Below are positions 6,405-14,162 of a stretch of 21,739 nt of DNA, in pieces. Made by a program: the position numbers and the translations under genes. This DNA is from Candidatus Omnitrophota bacterium (GTDB taxonomy: Bacteria; Omnitrophota; Gorgyraeia; JABMRG01; JAFGKX01): NCBI GenBank assembly GCA_016928375.1, contig JAFGKX010000093.1, positions 1 through 21,739 on the forward strand, in the 5' to 3' direction. Position 1 is the stretch's first letter, and every line of letters starts with the position of its first letter. The notes beneath the pieces were generated by a model. It did no database searches, was not told the DNA's origin, and worked only from the letters and a program-made list of their open reading frames with translations.

Positions 6405-7661
6405 ATGCAGAAATGTTCATTTTGTTCAAGAGATAAAGCAAAAGTAAACAAGCTTTTCAGCGGCCCTAACAGCGTTTACATTTGTGACCATTGCGTAAAA
6501 CTGTGCAGCCAGCTTCTGGTGAAAGAGGAGGCCTCTGTTGCGGGCAAGCCCGAGCCTTTTATCCTCAAAGAAATCCCTAAGCCGGTCACAATGAAGAAAA
6601 GGCTGGATGAATATGTAATAGGCCAGGAAACAGCCAAGAGGCAGCTTTCCGTCGCTGTTTATAACCATTATAAACGTATAACATCCAAATCATCCGCGCA
6701 ATCGGATGATGTGGAGCTTGAAAAATCTAACATTTTGCTTATAGGCCCGACCGGAAGCGGCAAGACTCTGCTGGCCAGGACTCTGGCTAAAATTTTACAG
6801 GTGCCATTTGCTTTATGCGACGCTACTACGCTTACGGAAGCAGGATACGTTGGCGAAGATGTAGAAAATGTGCTTTTACGATTACTGCAGAGCTGTGATT
6901 ACGATGTGAAAAAAGCGCGTTACGGCATAATATATATCGATGAAATAGATAAAATAGGCAAAACTCACGAAAACGTTTCTATAACCAGAGATGTTTCCGG
7001 AGAGGGTGTTCAGCAGGCGCTTTTAAAAATACTGGAAGGCACAACGGCGAATGTACCCCCTAAAGGAGGCAGAAAACATCCCCATGAAGAATTTATCCAG
7101 CTGGATACCACCGATATATTGTTTATATGCGGAGGCACATTCGTAGGCTTGGACAGGATTATAAAGAAGCGGCTGACAGGCGCCTCGATAGGATTTAACG
7201 CGGAAATAAAAGATAAAAAGGGCAGCATTGAAAAAGCTATGGCTGAGGCCTTAAAACGTATAGAGCCCGAGGATCTTTTAAAATTTGGCATGATACCGGA
7301 ATTCGTAGGCAGGTTTCCGACAATAGCAACGCTTTCGCCGCTTAGCAAAGAAGACCTTATGCGGATTTTGACAGAACCGAAAAACGCGCTTGTAAAACAA
7401 TACAAGAAATTTTTTGATATGGAAGGCGTTGAATTAAAATTCGAAAAAGACGCGATGGAAGAAATAGCGAAAATAGCGCACGCAAAACAAACCGGCGCCA
7501 GGGCGCTGCGTTCGATTATAGAAGAGATTATGCTCGAGACCATGTATGAACTGCCGTCGCATGAAAATGTGGCAGGCTGTACTATTAATAAAGCATGCGT
7601 GGCAAACAAAGATATTAAACCGAAACTGGTTTATAAAAAAGATATAAAGAAAGTAGCATGA
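6405..7661 (+). CDS. clpX: ATP-dependent Clp protease ATP-binding subunit ClpX
   Basis: This 418-residue protein is the hexameric AAA+ unfoldase that feeds substrates to ClpP. It has the N-terminal C4 zinc-binding domain (C4, C7, C27, C30), Walker A GPTGSGKT at 114-121, pore loop GYVGEDVEN, Walker [10 protein letters not shown] with D179/E180, the GGRKHPHEE loop, the ClpP-docking IGF tripeptide at 262-264, and sensor-2 [11 protein letters not shown]. Presence of IGF implies that a ClpP partner is encoded elsewhere. The start is ATG 6405; the frame stays open upstream only because it runs through the palindromic element and the tRNA. No Shine-Dalgarno sequence is visible before this ATG. It overlaps glmU as ATGA. 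clpX is not usually found between spoVG and glmU. Confidence 0.97.
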   Translation: MQKCSFCSRDKAKVNKLFSGPNSVYICDHCVKLCSQLLVKEEASVAGKPEPFILKEIPKPVTMKKRLDEYVIGQETAKRQLSVAVYNHYKRITSKSSAQSDDVELEKSNILLIGPTGSGKTLLARTLAKILQVPFALCDATTLTEAGYVGEDVENVLLRLLQSCDYDVKKARYGIIYIDEIDKIGKTHENVSITRDVSGEGVQQALLKILEGTTANVPPKGGRKHPHEEFIQLDTTDILFICGGTFVGLDRIIKKRLTGASIGFNAEIKDKKGSIEKAMAEALKRIEPEDLLKFGMIPEFVGRFPTIATLSPLSKEDLMRILTEPKNALVKQYKKFFDMEGVELKFEKDAMEEIAKIAHAKQTGARALRSIIEEIMLETMYELPSHENVAGCTINKACVANKDIKPKLVYKKDIKKVA

Positions 7662-8980
7662 TAAAAACACAAACTGACAGCCGCAAACTGACAACTGCAG
7701 GCATAAATTGCATAATACTTGCAGCTGGTATGGGCACAAGGATGAATACCGAAATCCCCAAAGCCCTGCATAAGATCGGGAGTAAAACCCTGATAAGCAG
7801 ACTCATAGATACCGTCAGGGAAACAGGCATAAAAGATATATCTGTCGTCGTAGGATACAACGCCGAAAAAGTAAAAGAACATTTAAAGGCCTACGGTGTG
7901 AAAACGGTAAAACAGAAGAGGCTTTTAGGTTCAGCCGATGCGGTTATGACCGCCAGGGAGTATTTTGAAAACTCCGAAGGCGACATAATGGTTTTATATA
8001 CGGATACGCCGCTTCTATCCAAAGAAACCTTAAACGGCCTAATAAACACGCACAAAGAATATGATGCTTCATGCACTTTATTGACAACTGATTTTAAGGA
8101 CCCGGCAGGATACGGCAGGATAGTAAGAGATAATTTAGGCAGCGTTATCCAGATCGTCGAAGAAACGGATGCGAATGAAATAGAAAAAGCTATAACAGAA
8201 GTCAATATAGGCGCGTATTGTTTCAAAAAAAGTGAGTTACTGGACGCGCTTAAGAACATAAAGAAAAACGAGAAGAAGAATGAGTTTTACCTGACGGATG
8301 TCATAAAGTATTTTAGGGATAAAAAACTTAAAATAGCAGGTTATAATAAATGCCTGGAAAAAGAAGCAATAGGCATAAACTCGAGAGAAGACTTAAGCGC
8401 AGCGGCGAAAGTCATAAGGATGAAGAAGATAAAAGAACTTATGAAAAACGGAGTAACTTTTATTGACCCCGACACAGCCTATATAGACGAAGGGGTAAAA
8501 ATAGGTAAAGACAGCATTATTTATCCGTCAGTGATTATAGAAGGCGATGTCGTGATAGGCAACAACTGCAGAATAGGGCCGTTTGCCAGAATAAGGGGCA
8601 AGTCCCTGATAAAAGCCGGCGCAGCAATAGGAAATTTTGTCGAGATAGTGCGTTCTAAAATAGGATTAAACACAAGAGTAAAACACCACACTTATTTAGG
8701 GGATGCAATTGTCGGCGATAATGTAAATATCGGTGCGGGCGTTATTACTGCAAACTACGACGGTAAAAATAAAAATAAAACAGTTATAAAAGATAGGGCC
8801 TTCATCGGCGTAGGAGCGGTTTTGATTGCACCGGTAAAAATAGGCAAGCATGCCCTGGTAGGAGCCGGCAGCGTAGTAACAAAAAATAAAAACGTACCGG
8901 ATAAAACTATTGTCATAGGCGCGCCTGCAAGGATATTTAAAGGCCTGCCGGCAGGCAGCAAAAAAGGAGTTAGGTCATGA
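7658..8980 (+). CDS. glmU: Bifunctional N-acetylglucosamine-1-phosphate uridyltransferase / glucosamine-1-phosphate acetyltransferase GlmU
   Basis: GlmU makes UDP-GlcNAc, the common precursor of peptidoglycan and lipid A. The N-terminal uridyltransferase domain shows the nucleotide-binding loop LAAGMGTRM (from residue 21) with PKALHKIG, and a DTPLL metal-site region. The C-terminal half is a left-handed beta helix with hexapeptide repeats and the acetyltransferase motifs [20 protein letters not shown] (catalytic His) and [13 protein letters not shown]. At 440 residues it is near full family length. The start overlaps the clpX stop as ATGA; about 15 residues precede the first conserved strand. 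Its end contains a perfect CCTGCCGGCAGG palindrome and overlaps prs as ATGA. Its product is the substrate for LpxA, encoded downstream in this window. Confidence 0.96.
   Translation: MIKTQTDSRKLTTAGINCIILAAGMGTRMNTEIPKALHKIGSKTLISRLIDTVRETGIKDISVVVGYNAEKVKEHLKAYGVKTVKQKRLLGSADAVMTAREYFENSEGDIMVLYTDTPLLSKETLNGLINTHKEYDASCTLLTTDFKDPAGYGRIVRDNLGSVIQIVEETDANEIEKAITEVNIGAYCFKKSELLDALKNIKKNEKKNEFYLTDVIKYFRDKKLKIAGYNKCLEKEAIGINSREDLSAAAKVIRMKKIKELMKNGVTFIDPDTAYIDEGVKIGKDSIIYPSVIIEGDVVIGNNCRIGPFARIRGKSLIKAGAAIGNFVEIVRSKIGLNTRVKHHTYLGDAIVGDNVNIGAGVITANYDGKNKNKTVIKDRAFIGVGAVLIAPVKIGKHALVGAGSVVTKNKNVPDKTIVIGAPARIFKGLPAGSKKGVRS
8944..8955. repeat. Perfect 12-bp palindrome near the 3' end of glmU
   Basis: CCTGCCGGCAGG reads the same on both strands and encodes part of the extreme C-terminus of GlmU (after the conserved GAPARIFKG). 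It lies about 20 nt upstream of the prs start. It belongs to the CCTGC/GCAGG words noted at 476, 6178 and 16530. Confidence 0.4.
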
Positions 8981-9918
8981 AAGATAAACTTAAAATATTT
9001 TCAGGCAACACCAACATTTCGCTGGCAAAAGATATATGCAAATATTTAGATGTTGAATTAAGCCATGCCATGGTTTCGGAATTTCCGGACGGAGAAATAA
9101 AAGTAAAAATAGAAGAAAACGTAAGAGAAAAAGATGTATACATAATACAACCGACATCAACTCCCGTGAACAACAGCCTGATGGAACTTTTAATAATGAT
9201 AGATGCGCTGAAACGTTCCTCCGCAAAAAGGATTACAGCGGTTATTCCATATTTTGGTTATGCAAGGCAGGACAGAAAAGACCAGCCCAGGGTTCCGGTA
9301 ACCGCAAAATTGACGGCTAATCTCATAACAAACGCCGGCGCTGACAGGGTATTGACGGTGGACCTGCACGCAGGGCAGATACAGGGATTTTTTGATATAC
9401 CGCTGGATAATTTATACGCGGTGAATTTATTCGTAGATTATTTTAGCAAGAAAAAACTAAGCAACATGGTCGTGGTTTCGCCCGATGTAGGAGGCATAAA
9501 GGCCGCAAGGGCATATGCCAAAAAAATGAACGCTGACCTTGCTATCGTGGATAAAAGAAGGAAAAATGATTCGGAATCCGAGGCTATGAACATCCTGGGA
9601 GATATCAAAAATAAAAATGTAATCATAGTCGATGATATGGCTTCGACAGCAGGTTCGTTGGTAGAGGCGGCAGCGGCATTGAAAAAAGCCGGCGCAAAAA
9701 GAATAATGGCGGCCGTAACGCACGCTGTATTATGCGGGCCCGCAATGGAGAGAATAAACAAATCCGACATAGAAGAACTGGCGGTTACGGATACGATACC
9801 GATACCTGCGGAAAAGAAAAATCACAAAAAAATAAAAGTGCTTTCTATAGCGCCGCTTCTGGGAGAAGCTATAAGGCGCATACACAACGGAAAATCAGTA
9901 AGCGAATTATTTAAATAG
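8977..9918 (+). CDS. prs: Ribose-phosphate pyrophosphokinase (PRPP synthetase)
   Basis: Prs converts ribose-5-phosphate and ATP to PRPP for nucleotide, NAD, histidine and tryptophan synthesis. The 313-residue length is standard for class I enzymes. Visible motifs are FPDGEIKVKI near the N-terminus, YFGYARQDRK (ATP and catalytic flexible region), VDLHAGQIQGFF, the VDKRRK loop, and the PRPP-binding motif VIIVDDMASTAGS with D219/D220. The ATG overlaps the glmU stop as ATGA and has GGAG upstream. The glmU-prs-L25-pth order is the same as gcaD-prs-ctc-spoVC of Bacillus. The ribose substrate can come from the transketolase encoded at the start of the window. Confidence 0.97.
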   Translation: MKDKLKIFSGNTNISLAKDICKYLDVELSHAMVSEFPDGEIKVKIEENVREKDVYIIQPTSTPVNNSLMELLIMIDALKRSSAKRITAVIPYFGYARQDRKDQPRVPVTAKLTANLITNAGADRVLTVDLHAGQIQGFFDIPLDNLYAVNLFVDYFSKKKLSNMVVVSPDVGGIKAARAYAKKMNADLAIVDKRRKNDSESEAMNILGDIKNKNVIIVDDMASTAGSLVEAAAALKKAGAKRIMAAVTHAVLCGPAMERINKSDIEELAVTDTIPIPAEKKNHKKIKVLSIAPLLGEAIRRIHNGKSVSELFK

Positions 9919-9931
9919 ACAAGGAGTTATA

Positions 9932-10639
9932 ATGAAGGAAATCATATTGGAAGCGCAGGCAAGAGAAAAAACAGGTAAAGAGAGCAATAAAAAACTGAGG
10001 CAGCAGGGCGCTGTGCCGGCTGTTGTATACAAAAAAGGCAAAGAGGCGGCGCATATTCAGATTCAGGTAAAAGCCCTGGTCCATGCCCTGCATACCTCCG
10101 CCGGAGAAAACGCAATTATAAGCCTTAAGTTTTCTTCAGGTCCGACAGGCACAAAAACAGTTATTATCAAGGAGATACAGTATAATCCCGTAAAGGAAGA
10201 TATAATACACGTGGATTTTCAGGAAATCTCCCTGACGGAAAAGATAAAGGTAAACGTTCAGGTAGTGTTAAAAGGCGAGTCCCAGGCCGTTAAGATTGAA
10301 GGCGGTATTATCGAACACATGACGAAAGAGATCGAAGTAGAGTGTTTGCCTGCGTCAATACCGGAAAAAATAGACGTTAACATAGAGGCCATGAAAATAG
10401 GCGATGTAATACACGTAAAGCAATTGTCTGTTCCCGGAGATATAAAGGTGCTGACGGATCCGGAAAAGACCGTTGTTTCGGCATCTATGCCTAAGGTTGA
10501 AGAAGTAAAACCGCCCGAAGAGTTAGCGGGAGAGGCGCAGGAACCTGAAGTTCTAACCGAGAGAAAGCCCAAAGAAGAAGAAACTGAGGGTAAAGAGCCT
10601 CAGGCCAAGGAAGAGAAAAAAGAATCCAAGGAAAAATAG
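9932..10639 (+). CDS. rplY: 50S ribosomal protein L25, long (Ctc/TL5) form
   Basis: This 235-residue protein binds 5S rRNA. The N-terminal L25 domain (about 1-92) has LRQQGAVPAVVYKKGK and ends in VKEDIIHVDFQEIS. The second all-beta CTC domain follows (about 93-185, VKIEGGIIEHMTKEIEVECLP). The final roughly 50 residues are a Glu/Lys/Pro-rich tail, probably disordered, as often seen in long-form L25. It starts 13 nt after prs behind an AAGGAG site, and pth follows after 4 nt. In Bacillus the homologue Ctc is a general-stress protein; nothing here shows stress control. Confidence 0.94.
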   Translation: MKEIILEAQAREKTGKESNKKLRQQGAVPAVVYKKGKEAAHIQIQVKALVHALHTSAGENAIISLKFSSGPTGTKTVIIKEIQYNPVKEDIIHVDFQEISLTEKIKVNVQVVLKGESQAVKIEGGIIEHMTKEIEVECLPASIPEKIDVNIEAMKIGDVIHVKQLSVPGDIKVLTDPEKTVVSASMPKVEEVKPPEELAGEAQEPEVLTERKPKEEETEGKEPQAKEEKKESKEK

Positions 10640-10643
10640 TCAG

Positions 10644-11204
10644 ATGAAACTTATAGCCGGTTTAGGCAACCCCGGTACAAAATATATAAACACAAGGCAT
10701 AATATAGGTTTTGAAATAACCGAAAAGCTGGTTTCCAGATATAACGCAAAATTTAAAAAACCATTCTTTAACAAAGCAAAGGAAGCAGGTATTTCGATAT
10801 GCGGCGAAAAAATAACAGTGGCGCAGCCGCTTACCTATATGAATTTGTCGGGAAACAGCATTTTTAAATTTTATAGAAATTTACATTTAAACTCGAAGGA
10901 TATTCTGGTTGTATGCGATGACATTAATCTGCCTTTCGGCAAATTAAGAATGAGGTCTGCCGGTAGCGCCGGCGGACATAACGGGCTTGAATCCGTTATA
11001 AATATGCTCGGTTCGGAAGATTTTCCCAGGTTAAGAGTAGGGATAAAACAGGACGCAGACATAGAAAACCTGTCGGATTATGTCCTTTCGGAGTTTACTG
11101 AAGAAGAATGCGCCCAGATGGGCGATATTGTCAATAGAGCAATTTCCGCGTGTGAAGCGTGGGTTAAAGACGGCATAGAAGCCGTGATGAACAAGTATAA
11201 TTAA
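10644..11204 (+). CDS. pth: Peptidyl-tRNA hydrolase
   Basis: Pth cleaves peptidyl-tRNA released by abortive translation, recycling tRNA. At 186 residues it is the usual bacterial length. The catalytic His19 lies in NTRHNIGFE after the GLGNPGTKY motif. PLTYMNLSG and the Asp-containing VVCDDINLPFGKLR segment follow, then RSAGSAGGHNGLES and RLRVGI. The gene is 4 nt after L25 and shares a ribosome-binding region with the end of that gene. Its stop codon overlaps the strong AAGGAGG site of rpsF, so the two are probably translated together. Equivalent to spoVC of Bacillus. Confidence 0.97.
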   Translation: MKLIAGLGNPGTKYINTRHNIGFEITEKLVSRYNAKFKKPFFNKAKEAGISICGEKITVAQPLTYMNLSGNSIFKFYRNLHLNSKDILVVCDDINLPFGKLRMRSAGSAGGHNGLESVINMLGSEDFPRLRVGIKQDADIENLSDYVLSEFTEEECAQMGDIVNRAISACEAWVKDGIEAVMNKYN

Positions 11205-11211
11205 GGAGGGT

Positions 11212-11505
11212 ATGAATTTGAAAAGTTATGAGGCTATGATAATTCTAAAATCGGATTTGCCGAATGATGCGCTGCAAATCGCATCCAAAGAAGCAGCAGA
11301 TATCATAGAAAAATACAAAGGCAATGTAGATGACATGAGCGAGTTGGGTAAGCGGCCCCTTGCCTACAACGTAAAAAAAGCCAAAGAAGGTATTTTTTAT
11401 CTTGCGCGCTTTAAAGCAGATCCACAAAACGTGAAAGAAATGAAAAGAGAGTTTTCTCTAAACAATAATATACTCAGGGCCATGGTAACCGTTGTAGGAG
11501 GATAG
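11212..11505 (+). CDS. rpsF: 30S ribosomal protein S6
   Basis: At 97 residues this has the usual length of S6, with the start MNLKSYEAMIILKSD and the typical LGKRPLAYNVKKAKEG segment followed by FYLARFKADP. S6 binds 16S rRNA in the platform of the small subunit together with S18, whose gene follows ssb. The ATG lies 2 nt after a strong AAGGAGGG site that overlaps the pth stop codon. rpsF-ssb-rpsR-rplI is one of the best conserved bacterial clusters; in several bacteria its mRNA leader binds the S6:S18 complex. The 7-nt gap to pth leaves no room for such a leader here. Confidence 0.97.
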   Translation: MNLKSYEAMIILKSDLPNDALQIASKEAADIIEKYKGNVDDMSELGKRPLAYNVKKAKEGIFYLARFKADPQNVKEMKREFSLNNNILRAMVTVVGG

Positions 11506-11508
11506 TCG

Positions 11509-11979
11509 ATGGCAAGTTTAAACAAGGCGTTTCTTATAGGCAACCTAACGCGTGACCCGGAACTAAGATATACTCCCAGCGGCCTGGCGGTAACGAGTTT
11601 TACTGTAGCGTCTAACAGGGTATATGTGACTGCCTCAGGCGAAAAAAAAGAAATAGTTTCTTTTGTGCGGGTAGTGGTATGGGGCAAGCGCGCAGAAACA
11701 TGCGGAGAATACTTAAGTAAAGGATCTTCTGTATTTGTCGAGGGCAGGATTCAAAGCAGGTCCTGGCAGGCGCAGGACGGTTCCAAGCGCAATACCATAG
11801 AGGTAATAGCGAGCAACGTGCAATTTTTGGGCGCTCCTAAAACAGGCTCTGCTGCGAGGGATAGTAAATATGCCAAAGATAAACCGCACGAAGAAGCCGC
11901 TCCGGCAGGCGATATAAGTATTAACACCGCAGAATTGCAAGAAGATGTAAACCAACAAGAAGGCGAAGTGCCTTTTTAA
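11509..11979 (+). CDS. ssb: Single-stranded DNA-binding protein
   Basis: This 156-residue protein has an OB-fold (about 1-110) recognisable from LNKAFLIGNLTRDPELRYTP, the GLAVTSFTVASNR strand, and VFVEGRIQSRSWQ. A flexible linker leads to the C-terminal tip EGEVPF, a somewhat less acidic version of the usual DDxIPF that docks replication and repair partners. It binds ssDNA as a tetramer during replication, recombination and repair. It begins 3 nt after rpsF. The GGAGG at the end of rpsF is its ribosome-binding site. Confidence 0.97.
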   Translation: MASLNKAFLIGNLTRDPELRYTPSGLAVTSFTVASNRVYVTASGEKKEIVSFVRVVVWGKRAETCGEYLSKGSSVFVEGRIQSRSWQAQDGSKRNTIEVIASNVQFLGAPKTGSAARDSKYAKDKPHEEAAPAGDISINTAELQEDVNQQEGEVPF

Positions 11980-11997
11980 AATTTAAGAGGTATTAAA

Positions 11998-12252
11998 ATG
12001 GAAAAAAGAAAACCAAGGTTCAGAAAACCAAGCCAGCCATTTTTTATGAAAAGAGGCTGTAAGTTCTGCAAAGAAAAAACAGACGTAATAGATTATAAGG
12101 ATATAAGCCTGTTGTCAAAATATATAACCGAACAGGGTAAGATATTACCAAACAGGATAACCGGCAATTGCGCTTATCATCAGAGAGAGACGGCAAGGGC
12201 GATAAAGCGCGCCAGGGCCATTTCTTTGTTGCCGTATATGAGAAAAGATTAA
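11998..12252 (+). CDS. rpsR: 30S ribosomal protein S18, zinc-binding type
   Basis: This 84-residue protein has the S18 core [19 protein letters not shown], then LPNRITG and the basic C-terminal helix [14 protein letters not shown]. It keeps a CxxC pair (C21, C24), and C58 and H61 are positioned as further ligands, so it is the C+ zinc-binding form rather than the zinc-free paralogue type. It pairs with S6 on the platform of the 30S subunit. The start follows an AAGAGG site, and the gene sits 18 nt after ssb and 19 nt before rplI. Confidence 0.97.
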   Translation: MEKRKPRFRKPSQPFFMKRGCKFCKEKTDVIDYKDISLLSKYITEQGKILPNRITGNCAYHQRETARAIKRARAISLLPYMRKD

Positions 12253-12271
12253 AGATTAAGGAAGGTGTGGT

Positions 12272-12715
12272 ATGAAAGTTATATTATTGCAGGAAGTCAG
12301 GAATCTCGGAAAGATCGGAGAAGTGGTTGAGGTCAAAGACGGTTATGCCCACAATTTTCTTATGCCGAACTCCCTGGCGCTTAAGGCTTCATCCGCAAAC
12401 GTTAAAATAGCAGAACACGCGAAAAAAGCGCAAGCTGCGAAAACGGAAAAGATAAAGCAGGATGCTGCGGACTTAGCCAAGAAAATAGCAGCCGCTTCAT
12501 GCACAATAAGCATGAGCGCGGGGGAAGACGAAAAATTATTCGGCGCAGTGACATCGCACGACATAGCGGATGTGCTTAAGCAGGAAGGGCTGGTTATTGA
12601 TAAAAAAGATATTGTATTGTCTCAGCCGATACATAAGCTTGGGATATATAATGTTGAAATAAAACTTCATCCTGAAATAACTCAGGAACTGAAAGTCTGG
12701 GTAATTAAAAAATAG
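12272..12715 (+). CDS. rplI: 50S ribosomal protein L9
   Basis: At 147 residues this is the full two-domain L9. The N-terminal rRNA-binding domain has MKVILLQEVRNLGKIGEVVEV and GYAHNFLMPN. A long connecting helix rich in Ala and Lys follows, then the C-terminal domain containing EKLFGAVTSHDIADVL and ending IKLHPEITQELKVWV. L9 extends from the 50S subunit near L1 and influences frame maintenance. It has an AAGGAAGG-type site upstream, and dnaB follows after 23 nt. Confidence 0.97.
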   Translation: MKVILLQEVRNLGKIGEVVEVKDGYAHNFLMPNSLALKASSANVKIAEHAKKAQAAKTEKIKQDAADLAKKIAAASCTISMSAGEDEKLFGAVTSHDIADVLKQEGLVIDKKDIVLSQPIHKLGIYNVEIKLHPEITQELKVWVIKK

Positions 12716-12738
12716 CCGACGGAAAGAATGGAAAACCT

Positions 12739-14103
12739 ATGACACAGGAATCTATAGAAAAATTACCGCCGCAATCAAAAGAGGCAGAAATAGCAGTTTT
12801 AGGGTCTATGCTGCTTGATGAGAACGCTATTTCGCAGGCAGTGGAAATACTTGAGGAAAATTATTTTTACAATGACGCTCATCGCGGAATATTTAAGGCC
12901 ATAGTATCCATATACACTAAAAATAAGCCGGTAGACCTTATTACCGTAACCGAGGAACTTAAAAAGAGCAATATGCTTGAAAAAATCGGCGGGGCCTCAT
13001 ATATAACAGGCCTTACGCAGGCAGTTCCCACAAGCGCTAACATAAAACACTACGCTGTTATTGTAAGAGAAAGATATGTTTTAAGAAGCCTCATAAGCAC
13101 CGGCACGCAAATAGTGTCAGAGGCCTACCAGTCGGAAACCGCCGTTGACGACCTTTTGGATAAAGCGGAAAGGCTTATCTTCGAAATAATGACGAAGAAG
13201 GCCGACATATCCTATATGCCGGTTTCCGAAATAGTCAAAGACAGCATAGAGATGATAGATAATTTATACCAGAGAAAAGAAAACATAACCGGAATTCCAA
13301 CAGGTTTTGATGAATTTGATATAATGACCGCAGGGCTTCAGCCGTCGGATTTAATAGTCGTGGCAGGAAGGCCATCCATGGGAAAAAGCGCGCTCGCGAC
13401 CTGTATAGCGGAACACGCCGGTATCGTCGAGAAAATACCCACGGTTATTTTCAGTTTGGAAATGGCAAAAGGGCAGTTGGTGCAGCGTATGCTTTGTTCG
13501 CACGCGAGAGTGGAGTTCCATAAGGTAAGGACAGGATTTTTATCTCAGAGCGATTGGCCGAAGCTTACCAACGCAGCAAGCAAACTTTCGGATGCCCCCA
13601 TATTTATAGATGACACGCCCTCTATATCAGTCCTGGAATTAAGGGCAAAAGCAAGAAGGCTTAAAAGCCAGCACGATATAAAACTTATCATAGTGGATTA
13701 TCTGCAGCTGATGGCAGGCCCCGCATGGTCGGAGAACAGACAGCAGGAAATATCCGAAATATCACGCGCATTGAAGGCGATAGCAAGAGAATTAAGTGTT
13801 CCGGTTATTGCCATAAGCCAGCTTTCACGCGCAGTAGAATCAAGAGCGGACCATAGGCCGCAGCTGTCGGATTTGCGCGAATCAGGCGCTATAGAGCAGG
13901 ACGCGGATGTTGTGCTGCTTTTACTCAGAGAAGAATATTACAATGCCTCTCCGGAAAACAAAGGCCTGGCGGAACTTATAGTGGCAAAACAGAGAAACGG
14001 GCCTGTAGGCACGATAAACCTCGCGTTTGTAGGAGAATATACGCGCTTTGAGAATTTATCCAGAAGGAAAGAGGCCCTAGAAGAAGAGATAAATGTAGAA
14101 TAA
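12739..14103 (+). CDS. dnaB: Replicative DNA helicase DnaB
   Basis: This 454-residue protein is the hexameric helicase of the replication fork. The N-terminal domain shows PPQSKEAEIAVLGSMLLDE, typical of the primase-binding collar. The RecA-like C-terminal domain has Walker A GRPSMGKS at 210-217, VIFSLEMAKGQLVQRML, Walker B LIIVDYLQLM, and the ISQLSRAVE and LRESGAIEQDADVVL motifs. Length is normal and no intein is present, although DnaB is a common intein site. It closes the rpsF-ssb-rpsR-rplI-dnaB cluster. The next gene is 59 nt away in an AT-rich gap. Confidence 0.97.
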   Translation: MTQESIEKLPPQSKEAEIAVLGSMLLDENAISQAVEILEENYFYNDAHRGIFKAIVSIYTKNKPVDLITVTEELKKSNMLEKIGGASYITGLTQAVPTSANIKHYAVIVRERYVLRSLISTGTQIVSEAYQSETAVDDLLDKAERLIFEIMTKKADISYMPVSEIVKDSIEMIDNLYQRKENITGIPTGFDEFDIMTAGLQPSDLIVVAGRPSMGKSALATCIAEHAGIVEKIPTVIFSLEMAKGQLVQRMLCSHARVEFHKVRTGFLSQSDWPKLTNAASKLSDAPIFIDDTPSISVLELRAKARRLKSQHDIKLIIVDYLQLMAGPAWSENRQQEISEISRALKAIARELSVPVIAISQLSRAVESRADHRPQLSDLRESGAIEQDADVVLLLLREEYYNASPENKGLAELIVAKQRNGPVGTINLAFVGEYTRFENLSRRKEALEEEINVE

Positions 14104-14125
14104 AATCCTTAAAATTTGATTTTAG

Positions 14126-14153
14126 TTTACATTTATCATTATTTATGTTAAAT
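14126..14153 (+). promoter_or_regulatory. Possible sigma-70-like promoter upstream of bamA
   Basis: TTTACA (14126-14131) and TTAAAT (14148-14153) are separated by 16 nt within the very AT-rich 59-nt gap between dnaB and bamA. This is the only gene boundary where a change of functional block (replication to outer-membrane assembly) coincides with such a gap. The -10 match is imperfect (4 of 6), so this is tentative. No GC-rich terminator is visible in the same gap. Confidence 0.3.
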
Positions 14154-14162
14154 TAAAAAATC

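Noticed and set aside
7010..7609. 199-codon open frame on the - strand opposite clpX
   Set aside because: Shadow of the conserved ClpX frame, with Ser/Ile-rich composition and no independent start signal.
14104..14162. Intrinsic terminator after dnaB
   Set aside because: The only hairpin (TAAAAT-TTG-ATTTTA, 14110-14124) is pure A/T with a weak stem and no strong T tract after it.
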